A DNA stretch of 64,000 nucleotides, from positions 2,232,001-2,296,000 of the forward strand of contig NC_069371.1 of NCBI RefSeq assembly GCF_021730395.1, read 5' to 3'. The stretch is from Mercenaria mercenaria (taxonomy: Eukaryota > Mollusca > Bivalvia > Venerida > Veneridae). Both the position numbers and the translations under genes were made by a program. Below, piece by piece: positions 1-10,687 of the stretch (position 1 is its first letter; each line of letters starts with the position of its first letter). The notes below the pieces were generated by a model that was not told the origin of the DNA, searched no databases, and worked only from the letters and a program-made list of their open reading frames with translations.

Positions 1-303
1 TGTAAATTTACAAGAACAATAAAGCGATATTGGTAGTATGTTCGTGAAAAAAAATTCAGTTTAATTTCTGTAACCTTACTAATGAGATGCTGCAGCAGCT
101 TACGTAACTTGTAATCACTAACTTACCAGATTTACAGCGTTATTTTTTACCTTAATTCTGGAAAAAAAGCACACATAAATTTAAATACTGATTAAAGCCA
201 TTTATATATATTGTGGGTCATGTATTGCACTTGATCTGTTGAGAATTCAGTATTGCTCTTGAATTTAGCTGTTCAGATATTGTCTCATTTTAATGTGTTT
301 CAG

Positions 304-3300
304 GTGATGACTGTGAGGAAGAGAGACCAAAGAAACAGTCACTTAACACAAGAGTTCAGGAAGTGGACGAAAAAGGAAAGAGGGCTCAAAAAGATTTCAG
401 TAAGTAAAGAATTTGAATTAATGATTAATGTTCATTTATTTGGCTAGGGTGAAAGGAGCAGGTGCATTAGGAGAAAACCCCGATAGCTAAGATCCATGAA
501 AAAATTGCTGTATACAAGAACATTTCAATATTAGATAAATGTCTAGTCTTTTATTTGATTTTTATAACCATGCAAAAATGTCTAGAGGACTTAGTAGGTA
601 AGAAGGAAACAATGAAAAACACAGAGCTTTATGATATCTGCCATTAAGTTTAAAGGAGAGTTGAGACAATAATGAATGAAATTAATTGCAGGTAAAGAAT
701 TCCCAGATCCACCAATAAAGTATGTAGCTTCTTTTGCTAAAGATCCAGATAACTCAGGTATTTCATCTCTTGCTTTGCTCTGTAAACAACTGTAATCCAA
801 GGCTTACACTGTTAAAATTGTTTACAAAGCAACCATGTTTTAAAGCATTAATCATTTCTATACCTACAAAGTCATATTTTCAATGTGGTTAGAAAGGCAT
901 TTTAATGCTTATAAGTTTCTTAAATAAAACAGTAAGTTTTATTTTTTGCGTGCAAGATCGACGGAAATAAGTCGGAATATGGGAACAAACCTGCACCGCA
1001 AGAAAATCGTTTTAATACTACAAGTACAGTGTGAAATTTGACCATGTGTATGTTTCACTTTTGTCTTTCCTCTGTATTTATTTCAGATTGATTATTTTAT
1101 AGTGGGTGTTAATTGCATTCTATTTGTTATTTTATAGTGATAGGATCTATTAGGACTAGGAGAGAAAGTCCCAATCTTGTCTTGATCAGCGTTTGGTACA
1201 GATGGTCAGGCTTTAAACATAATTATTAAACATTGTATTTAAACATATTAAACATCATTCTGGTTGAAACATGTCTGACCATTGTATTACTTGAAACTTC
1301 TTGTTTTTGTTGGCAGGCTCTGTTAGGTCCATTCATGAGAGAGCAGAAGTATCCCCACCAGAGATGTCACCAAACTTGAGGAGAGAACAAAAACCGCTAG
1401 TGGAAGTCGTCCACAAAATTCTCAAAATCCAGACAACCCAAGTTAATCCTCAGAATCATAGTGGTTTAAAACAAGTTCCCCACTCACCATACAGCATTTC
1501 ACAAGAAAGTAAGTAGAAAATAGCCATTGACTTGTAAGACAACTGTCTGGAAGCATAAGATTCACATGTTTACTTTTTTTAAGCATTATTTTGTACCTGC
1601 CCACGTAATTGATAGAATCAAAAGAGCTTGCTCATTAGATATTTACCTTTATGATACGAGTAAACTCAGATCAGTACGTGTTGGTAAAAAGGCAAAAATT
1701 ATTTCCTGTATAAAGATGCAAGCCTAGTAATTATGTGTCACGTTTGTTTTACTTGTTCTTTTGTTTTCCTCTTTATCTAAGTTTGGTACTGATGAACAGA
1801 CTTTTCATGTTTGCATAATTCTGCTTGAAACGATTTGTTGGCAGGTTTGGCAAGGTCCAGTCATGAGACTGAGAGAGAAGAGGTGTCCCCATCAAACTTG
1901 GACAACATATCACCAAGACGTTCACCGCGAAAGCTTGTGGAGACAGCAAAAAAAGTTGTCCACAAAATTCTAATCATGGAAAGATTACAAAATGAAATCC
2001 GCATAAAAAAGTCCCCCACTCACCATACAGCATTTCACAAGAAAGTAAGTAGAAAATAGCCATTGACTTGTAAGACAACTGTCTGGAAGCATAAGATTCA
2101 CATGTTTACTTTTTTAAGCATTATTTTGTACCTGCCCATGTAACTGATAGAATCAAAGAGCTTGCTCATTTGTTACTTACCTTTCTGGTGTGAGTAAACT
2201 CGAATTAGTGTTGGTAAAAGGCAAAAAAAAACCATTTCCTGTATAAAGTTGCAAGTCCAGTGTTAAATAATTGTGTTACATTTGTTTTTTCTTGTTCTTT
2301 TGTTGAACACTTCATATATGAGGATGATCAGACTTTACACATTGCATAATACTGTTTAAAATATGTTGGACCATTTAACTTTTTGAAACTTCTTTATTGT
2401 AGGCTCTGCAAGGTCCAGCCGAGACAGCCAAGAGGCGTCTCTTTCAGATTTTGAGAGGTCGCCAAGACGTTCTCCCAGGAAGCTTATAAAGACTATTAAC
2501 ATTGCCAGTGGAAGCCATCAACAAAATTATCAGGATCAGCAGACTACCCCTGTAAATCCACGCAAGCATTTGACCCAAATACCTAACTCGGGGAAAAGCT
2601 CTCCATTTCCCATGTCACAGGAGAGTAAGTAGAAAATTGCTATTGATTTGTAAGGCTACTTTCTGGAAGAATAAGATTCACTTAATTTTGTTCTTTGATG
2701 ATTGAAATCAAAAGACATTTTTAGAATTATGCCTCTAAATTTTTAGAGAATGTTTAATTGCGAGACATTCAAAAGTGAGATGGTGGACAGTTTTTCATGT
2801 AAGTTGGAGTTTAAGGTTAACTTAAGGTTTTAAGTGTTTATCGTGAAATGTCTTCATCCAGTTGCGTGAGGAATGTTACAGTTTTAAATGTAATCAAGTT
2901 TAAATGACTTTCAGGGTTCCAAAGAAAAGTGATTACTATTCTTGCCGAAATAAAAATGGACCTGGATGAGCTATGGGACAGGAGCCAGATGGGGTTGCCA
3001 GGGGACGCGAGAGATATTCCTCTACAGGCAAGATCGGTAGGAGTTTGAAGATCTAAACCGGCCACTGAAATTTGCAGAGGATTGCAGGAAATTGGTAAAT
3101 AAAATAATAATTATTACAATACATTTAAAGGGTACGGAACAAGCAGTGGACAAAATGTAAAAAACATATATAACAAAATTGGGGGTAGTAAAATTTCACA
3201 AATTTATTTTAAACTTACAGGCTTGGGTTTGTAAAGTATTTTAGGGCAGTATAATTATAAGAAGCAATTTTAGCTTGTGTTTAAAAGTCCTTATTTCTAA

Positions 3301-6135
3301 TACTGCATAAATTTCTAAAAATTATTCCTTACTGCTGTGAGCGATTCATTCTGTTGACTACTCCGACAGTAAATGACACATTCTGTACTGTGATACTGCA
3401 TGTACTGGTATATTTTATAGGTACGAGCGCTTTCTCGTGTTGGTGGAAGTAGTGTAAATGAAAATGGCAGGAAAATCATGATGAAGTAAGTGTACATATT
3501 GAACATTTTGTGTTGGATCTGTGTTAAGAGTTTGCATTCTACAGTAATATTGCTGTTATTTTCCTTTTGAACAGAAAAGTTTAGGCAAATTTATTAAAAG
3601 CGCATCTTTCTATTTTTGCACAATTTTTTGTGAAATCGAGTTGCACTAGTCTGTAATAATTCTAAAGTGATCTCTTATTGACATATTCATTAAGCTTTCA
3701 TTTTTTTACGCCATGTGCAGAATCTTCAGGGCACTAACCAATCCATTAGATTTCTTCTGAAATAAGACCTCCATCTTTTCAGCATGAACTTAAGTTCCAA
3801 AAGCTCTTATTTTTTATTTCACGGTTATGAACTTTTTTCCCATTTGACATTTTCTCTTCAAAGAATGGTAGTAAATATAAAAAATCACTTCAAAGGAACA
3901 TGGTTTATAATCCATGTTAAGTGTATTATAATAGATATTGCCATATATTTGTATTTCTGAAAATTGCTGTATTTGTTAAGTTAATTTTGTGTTGACTTTT
4001 ATTTGCTTGCTGACCGATCTTTGTATGGTACCTTTTCTGTAAGATGGCGGAATGGGCTAAAAATAGAGCCAAATGCAGTGGTTCAGACAGACTACCAAAC
4101 TAGAGGTCACGTATTTTTCATACATTTTTAGACTGATGTCATACGAGGCCATGGCTGGATATAGTATTAAGGGGAGAAAGGGAAAAAAGGCCCTTGGAGA
4201 ACTTCAGATTTTTCAAGTCATTCGAGGTAATTTTGATTATAAGCTTGATTATTGAAAAACAGAAATTGTCTAGATGTAGATAAGTGCCTTTTAGGACACA
4301 TTGGTAGTCTAATAAATCCTCATTATTTCTCACTTCTTTAATAGAAAACATGAACATGCAGTCAGACTTAGTTTACTAAAATTCGATATTGCTAGCAAAG
4401 TATGTGGCCCATTGTGGGTATAATGACTCGCTTAGTAGAGCTGCAGTTTAAAATGGCCTGCGCGCTTAGTTCAGTAGGAACAGCATTGGTCCACAGATAG
4501 CAAGTTTGATCCCTGGGTGGGGCTTATGTTCTCCTTGACTACTTGATAAAAGACTCTGTGTCTGAAATCATTCGCTTTCCATTGACCTTGTATGTAGCAT
4601 GTCTTCTTCATGCATAAGGGGATTTTAACGTAAATTGGCGCATATGTTAAACCCCATACGGCAATCTTCTTTTTAAAATTACTTCGACTTGTTGTTACTA
4701 TAAATAGCTTATATTGTAAATTTCTTATTACTCGCCGTGGGGAAAAATTGAGACCTATTTTCTGTGGTACAATGTGCATGTTGCATCCAATTTTTTTGTG
4801 TATTTTGACCGATATCTGGTAAGGAGTTTTGTGTGGACTTTTAATTGCTTTTCGTACTTTTAGCATGTGTAAATGTTGAGTTCAGCTCAACCCGGGGCTA
4901 GAGGGCGTGGGCGGTAGCATGCATTTCCACTACCGTCCATGAACAGGCTCAATCAAACCGAGCCTGCAACATTTTCGTTTTTGTCGTGTTGAGCGACCTG
5001 TAAAGTTTCCACTTTTTTCTATTGTATATATATTTTTGCTCTAATATTCGAAGAATACGTAGAGCTATCCTACTCACCATGGCATCACACCTTTGTTTAG
5101 TTTTTCGTACCAGTCCACATTTTGACAAAGTCTTTTGAGATAAAGCTTTGAAACTTTCAACACTTGTTAATCATCATCATGGCCAAAAGCACATAACTCT
5201 TTTATTGCTAACGGACAGACGGACAGACAGACACCAGCGTCATAACATAATACGTCCCTTCGGGCGTATAATAAAGATGTTGGAAGAACGTTTGATAAAG
5301 ACGTTCAGCAAACGTTAGAATAGGACGTTAGAAAAACATTGGGGAAAAACGTTGTGACAACGTTACAAAAAGACGTCGGGAAAACTTTCACAGGCAACAT
5401 TGTGACAACCTTTCTGCAACGTTTGATTCCAACCTGCAACGTTGGGTGCCCACTGGGTATGTACATTTCAATAATCGGTCATATACTTATACATATTTTT
5501 TTTTCATTCTGAAACAAGGAGATCAAGGCTGTAACAAATTAATGAAATAAATATTCTTATTCGACATTAAAACTACAATTCGTGGGAGGGGGAGGGCATA
5601 TGTCAGTTTATAATGACATTTCTTGTTTGTTACTATCTTTCAGAAAAGAGAGTGATGACAATTGTACTGATGAGCTGAGCAGTGGTGATCTCTAATTCCA
5701 TTGGATTATCTCACCCAACAGTCGGAGGACCTTGTTTCCTTTTGAGGACTTACACTGTTCGACATACACATGTAAACTTGCAGCTAGTAATTTCTTATCC
5801 ATGTGGAAAAGTGGTGAAATAGGGATGGCTTCTAAAGCATTCACTGCTCATTTCTGTTTGTTAATTTGGTTTATTTGGATCATCTACATAAAAACAATAT
5901 GTATACAAATTCTTTAAAAAAGGTTGAAGATGAGCCTCAAAAGTTGAACTCAATGATATTCTAAATTCTAAAAAGATACGTGTCTCTGATTTCAGAATTG
6001 CTGTTTGATTCCGACAAAGATGAGATAGTTATGAATGGTGGTGAGATAGATGAGCTAGTCATGAATAATGGGAAGTCATTTGTTAAATTATCTCATTCCA
6101 AGATGCTGTTGTCTACAGTTGATGCAATTTGCTGA
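304..6135 (+). CDS. DUF4806-domain gene, multi-exon, 5' end outside window
   Basis: Exons I support: 304-399, 692-757, 1317-1508, 1845-2044 (doubtful), 2403-2624, 2915-3094, 3421-3485, 4132-4226. Splice phases agree (1-1 for the early exons, then 0, then 2). The N-terminal part is charged and Ser/Arg-rich (SPRRSPRKL). Exon 2915 gives a helical stretch (FQRKVITILAEIKMDLDEL). The last exons give the DUF4806 pattern: EFEDLNRPLKFAEDC, then LSRVGGSSVNENGRKIM, then YSIKGRKGKKALGELQIFQ. Exon 2915-3094 is one base too long: the frame shifts near 3037-3041, where GTAGGAGTT would need one G fewer to continue. This is a mutation or an assembly error. Two candidate last exons follow: 5996-6135 (phase fits, ends TGA) and 5644-5693 (phase does not fit directly). 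DUF4806 has no established function; it is common in invertebrate genes of unknown role. Family call is from motif memory. Confidence 0.72.
1317..2700 (+). repeat. Tandem triplication of one exon plus flanking intron (~530-560 bp units)
   Basis: Exons 1317-1508, 1845-2044 and 2403-2624 are related. All start with a Ser-Ala/Leu-Arg-Ser motif (SARSS, LARSS, SVRSI), and units 2 and 3 share SPRRSPRKL. The introns after units 1 and 2 are nearly identical (GTAAGTAGAAAATAGCCATT and on), and unit 3 keeps the donor region. Units 1 (192 nt) and 3 (222 nt) are multiples of three; unit 2 (200 nt) is not, so including it would shift the frame downstream. Confidence 0.85.
3486..4131 (+). other. Intron of the DUF4806 gene; YY1-like site near its end
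   Basis: AT-rich intron without coding signal. At 4041-4052 the sequence AAGATGGCGGAA matches the YY1 consensus often found at transcription starts. It could mark an internal promoter about 80 bp before exon 4132, or be chance. Confidence 0.4.
4454..4575 (+). mobile_element. tRNA-derived SINE head
   Basis: GCGCGCTTAGTTCAGTAGGA resembles a Pol III A box and AAGTTTGATCCC a B box, spaced as in a tRNA. It is followed by the body shared with the SINE at 8835 (ATTTCAGACACAAT region, inverted here as GTGTCTGAAATCATTCG). Confidence 0.6.
4870..5275. repeat. Two short MITE-like repeats in the DUF4806 gene region
   Basis: 4870-5010 carries GAACAGGCTCAATCAAACC with its own inverted GAGCCTG, a short hairpin. 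5035-5272 starts at ATTCGAAGAATACGTAGAGC and ends in an ACGGACAGACGG tract followed by CCCTTCGGGCGTATAAT. The same head and tail types recur at 10690, 26815 and 33770. Confidence 0.6.
5280..5460. repeat. AACGTT-rich repeat end
   Basis: About twelve AACGTT/GACGTT words at irregular 10-25 bp spacing, ending GGGTGCCCACTGGGT. It looks like the terminal part of a non-autonomous element. No matching second end was found. Confidence 0.5.
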
Positions 6136-6489
6136 GACTTATCCAGCAGTTTTTAAAGTGTCTAATTTGTGGTTAATAATGAAACTCGCAGTATGCCTAA
6201 GATTTTATTTAAGATAATATTAACAGTAGTCTTATGCTAGAGTCATAAAGGTGTAACATCATTTTATAATTAAATTACATTTACAACATGACATACAGTG
6301 TGTATACAATATGTCATGGCTTGCGTAAAAAAGTGTGTAACGTTGTCATTAATTATGATTCTTTCCTGAAATTCTTTCAAATATGCGTACAGATTTTCAC
6401 ATGTTCAAAATAATGTCATTTTTACCGGTTAGGTCCACTCGCTTCTAATGCCATGGCCCTCTCATTGGCGTTGGTTTAAGTTTTAGGTT

Positions 6490-7390
6490 ATGGTCACTGG
6501 CGCCAATCAGAAAGAAAATGTCTCTGTACATGTTATACCATACCCCTAGGTATTCTATAAGAACCATGGTCATAAAGGGGAAAATTTACTTACCCATTTC
6601 AATCGCGCATTTCATACTTAAAACACGCAGTTCGGTAAATGTGTACTATGGATATCAAACATGTGGTGATTTATCTTCCACTGTGTCCCGGTCACATTTC
6701 TTCAATACTTCTTATCTTAGAAAAACAACGCGTAGTTTATAGTTATTTCAACGTTACACAAAAAACTTGCTTGACCTTCCCTGGTGAAGCTCCGTTCTAG
6801 ATTACAAAAACATTCTGATTGGCTGTTGTGAAAATGTAAGTCAATCGTCATTTTACTACACGTGTTCGCTAAAATGTGAAAATGCGGCATAACTGTGCAA
6901 AATGAATAAAATAAACAGAACAGATGCAGTCCAATGTACGATTTCAAATTAAGGATCATATACAAGATGAATTTCATTCATCATTTCCAGTTTTAGTGCA
7001 AAATTGTATTTTTTTTTTAATTCTGTTTTTGTTTGTTTACATTTCGCCAAACATGTGCACACTGCCGTGACCTCTAGACCGGATGTTCATTAGGGAAAGT
7101 CAAGCAAGTTTTTTCTGTAACGTTGACGAAAGCATAAAATATGTTGATAACCTCAGCAATATGGAATATTGAGACAAGGTGACTGGTGCACGATGGAAGA
7201 TAAATTATCGCTTGTTAAATATACTAGGTACCCATTCACCGAATTCTGCGTTTAAGTTGAGAAATTTACGATTGAAACGGGTTAGTATATTTTCCCGTTC
7301 ATGACCATGGTTCTTATAGAATACCTAGGGGTAAGGTATAACATGTACAGAGGCATTTTCTTTCTGTTCTGGTGCCAGTGGTTATGGCCA
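6490..7390. mobile_element. Foldback element with ~300-bp inverted arms
   Basis: Left arm about 6490-6803 and right arm about 7070-7385 are imperfect reverse complements. Matching blocks include CTCTGTACATGTTATACC with CCTAGGTATTCTATAAGAAC at the outer side, and AACTTGCTTGACCTTCCCT with AGGGAAAGTCAAGCAAGTT at the inner side. The spacer is about 270 bp. No coding capacity. The arms differ at many positions, so the element is not very recent. Confidence 0.8.
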
Positions 7391-7810
7391 AGAATTTCAA
7401 CACAATTTAGTAATTACCTTGTAACTTCAATTACTTGGCATGCTTATACCTTGGAACGACCCAGATACGACCCCATCTGTAGCTAAGGGCAGGTGACTCT
7501 ATTAAGCATTTTTGCAGAATTATGTCCCTTTACTATCCTGCACTGAGAAAAGTGGACCGCACTGCTCCTTGGACAGTACTGGTCTTTTCATGTAATTGCC
7601 CATCTTTTTTACAGTTCATTAAAATGGAAAACATGCATGTGGATACTGAAATTATCCATGGTATAAAAATGTGGTTCTTCTAAATTATGTATATATATAT
7701 TCAGAGAATTCACGGGCAAAAAGACTGGTGCTCAGATTTGAGAATCCAGCAATGAAGTAATATGCTTGCCATTCTTTATTTTCTATTTTACATAACCACA
7801 ATTAATCTAG
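7391..7810. other. Non-coding stretch, no recognised feature
   Basis: AT-rich sequence between the foldback element and the exon at 7811. It ends in a normal pyrimidine-poor acceptor (ATTAATCTAG). Confidence 0.4.
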
Positions 7811-7888
7811 ATCAAGAGGAGTTACCTGATGAAGTGCCTGTTACTTTACAAAACGAAGACGAGGACTACCAACCAGGACTAGATGATG
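7811..7888 (+). CDS. Isolated acidic coding exon (phase 1-1)
   Basis: A 78-nt exon between TCTAG and GGTACATA encodes an acidic peptide (EELPDEVPVTLQNEDEDY). The phase matches exons 13582, 14213 and 14742/18361, so it may be an upstream exon of the Myb/SANT relic or of the SAMD3-like gene. Domain not recognised. Confidence 0.45.
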
Positions 7889-8256
7889 GTACATACCATT
7901 TTATTTCGACATTCACATTGGCCAACATTTATTTGGGCAGTTTAAATTTGAACATGCAGTGCTCGATCGATATAAAATACACAGCAGGGATTCGCCTTGA
8001 GTCACATATAACATGAGAAAAACTATTCATCTGAAATACCCAGCAGAGATTTGGAAGTATATCCAGGAAGTCATTGGACAAAAAAGAAAGAGATGGTCAC
8101 ACGTAGAAATGGCTGATTTAACAACCTTATTTTAAGAAAACTTAGAGACACTGACAATGCCTAGTATGAAAGCATGCTTGAAGGCCATACAATCGAGCAA
8201 GAAGAAAAATGGACAGATATGCCAAAGGTCCTGGGAGACAATTAGAAACAAGAGGG

Positions 8257-8720
8257 CCATGAAGGCCCTGTAACGCTCACCTGACCAAGTTTCATTAAGA
8301 TATGGTCATAAATGTGGCCTTTTAAGTGTTAACTAGCATTTCCTTTGATTTGACCAGGTGACCTAGTTTTTGACCCCAAATGACCCAGATTCCAACTTGA
8401 CCTAAAAAGCATCAATATTAACATCCTGACTAAGTTTCATGAAGATACACTCATAAATGTGGCCTCTAAAATGTTAAAAAGCTTTTCCTTTGATTTGACC
8501 TAGTGACCTAGTTTTTGACCACACCTTATCCAGATTTTAACTTGACCTATAGATCATCAAGATCAACATTCTGACCAAGTTTCATGAAGATACGGTCATA
8601 AAAGTGGCCTTTACAGTGTTAACTAGCTTTTCCTTTGATCTGACCTGATGACCTAGTTTTTGATCCTACATGACCCTGATTCAATCTGGACCTTGAGACC
8701 ATCAAGAATAACAATCATCC
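8257..8720. mobile_element. MITE-like repeat, internal units
   Basis: Starts ACAAGAGGGCCATGAAGGCC, followed by three ~140-bp units with TGACCAAGTTTC, ATACGGTCATAAA and TTTTCCTTTGAT blocks. The same head recurs at 59165. No coding content. Confidence 0.7.
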
Positions 8721-8834
8721 AGTGGGATAAAGAATGTATTATTCCGCAACTAACTAAGCTGTTGAGTTGGAGAAGTTGGAGAATAAACTATTTATAAAAA
8801 TGGATTTAGAGGACAGTGCCACGGTTTTTAAGTC

Positions 8835-9118
8835 TATTTGTTTTGGGTTTAACGACGTTTACCAACAGTATTTCAGTTATGTAATGGCGGGCAGTTAACC
8901 TAACCAGTGTTCCTGGATTCTGTGCCAGTAAAAACCTGTTCTCCGCAAGTAACTGCCAACGTCCCCACATGAATCAGAGGTGGAGGACTAATGATTTCAG
9001 ACACAATGTCGTTTATCAAATAGTCACGGAGAACACACACCCCGTCCTGGGATCGAACTTACGACCCCGCGATCCGTTGACCAACGCTCTTACCAACTGT
9101 GCTAAGCGGACGACGGTT
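8835..9118 (-). mobile_element. tRNA-derived SINE (minus orientation)
   Basis: Read on the minus strand, the head has a tRNA-like A box (TTAGCACAGTTGGTAAGAGC) and B box (AGTTCGATCCC). The body ends in a conserved segment seen on + as TTTGGGTTTAACGACG. This GGGTTTAACG domain recurs at 30960, 38000, 56060 and 56280. Mollusc genomes carry SINEs with such a shared central domain. Confidence 0.8.
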
Positions 9119-9251
9119 TTTAAGAGCACAAATTGGGTGATTAGACAAAAACAAAAAATAAATGATAAATATAAATCGTATACCGATTCTAATGTGACTG
9201 AAAGTAAAAACATTTACAGTTCATTTTACATTTGATTATTGTCTAGTATGT

Positions 9252-10343
9252 AACAAGAAATTCTTGATCAGTAGCTCTGATACTATTAAGTATAACTTTT
9301 GTCGTTTTCAGAGCTCTATGGTGAAGGTTCATATCAGTAACCTGCACAACCCTCCTGTTTGCAAGCAGCTAAGGCCTTTAGACTACAACCACATTGCAAA
9401 TCTCAATGTTGCAATCAGTGAGTCGTTTTGGCAAGAGCTCATCACCACGGTTGGTTAGTTGATAAACGCCCGGATAATTTAAAAGACTTTGTTATACCTG
9501 GAAAGATCTCTGTCCATGTAATCATTCAAGGCTAGCTATACAAGAATTGAAAGTCACAGACTTTGTATCTGTAGAGGTATTGGCCCAGTTAACAGATGCT
9601 CAAGCCCCATTGGTTGGACTAGAACACAACAAGATACACGGCAATGCTACGAAAATGACATTCAAGCATTGCGCTCTTTTATTCCGAAATGTTTTTGACT
9701 CGACAAAATTGAAACATGCAGATTTACCAACTAAAAAATATTGGAATTGAAGAGATCAGAAGCTGCTGGTATAACAGGAAATTGTTATGTTGTATTTAAC
9801 AAGAAATTCTTGATCAGTAGCTCTGATACTATTAAGTATAACTTTTGTCGTTTTCAGAGTTCTAGGGTGAAGGTTCATATCAGTAACCTGCACAACCCTC
9901 CTGTTTGCAAGCAGCTAAGGCCTTTAGACTATAACCACATTGCGAATCTCAATGTTGCAATCAGTGAGTCGTTTTGGCAAGAGCTCATCACCACGGTTGG
10001 TTAATTGATAAACGCCCGGATAATTTAAAAGACTTTGTTATACCTGGAAAGATCTCTGTCCATGTAATCATTCAAGGCTAGCTATACAAGAATTGAAAGT
10101 GACAGACTTTGTATCTGTAGAGGTATTGGCCCAGTTAACAGATGCTCAAGCCCCATTGGTTGGACTAGAACACAACAAGATACACGGCAACGCTACGAAA
10201 ATGACATTCAAGGATTGCGCTCTTTTATTCCGAAATGTTTTTGACTCGACAAAATTGAAACATGCAGATTTACCAACTAAAAAATATTGGAATTGAAGAG
10301 ATCAGAAGCTGCTGGTATAACAGGAAATTGTTATGTTGTTTTA
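9252..10343 (+). repeat. 546-bp tandem duplication with coding-like frames
   Basis: Two units, 9252-9797 and 9798-10343, differ at only a handful of positions, so the duplication is recent. Each holds two open stretches, one containing RPLDYNHIANLNVAISESF and one containing LVGLEHNKIHGNATKM, in different frames and separated by stops. The spacing of 182 codons is a multiple of three. I do not recognise the peptides. They may be remains of a gene or transposon protein. Confidence 0.75.
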
Positions 10344-10687
10344 AATCATGTTCAGCCAAAATACTGTATTGTATTTGCCTATGATGTGACCTTTATATTT
10401 CAATTGTACGTTAAAGATTGGGATTCCAAGGTCGCAGTTGTCGAATGTGAAATATTTTTGTCCTACTAAACAAGGAAAAGTTCGAACTGTTCTACTCACT
10501 TTTTCATTGGCGTCGGCGTTGACGTCGGCTTGTCGTAATGCTTTGGTTAAAGTTTATGTGTACGTTCGTATCTCTGTAACTATTACAGATATTCAACTGA
10601 AACTTCGCACATTATCTTCGGAGTATGGCAAAGACCCATAACTCTGACTTGCATGATAGTAGAAATAGTCTCTTTTTTCAGATAAAA

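Noticed and set aside
4471-4866. 131-codon minus-strand frame
   Set aside because: Overlaps a SINE head and AT-rich intron; no motif.
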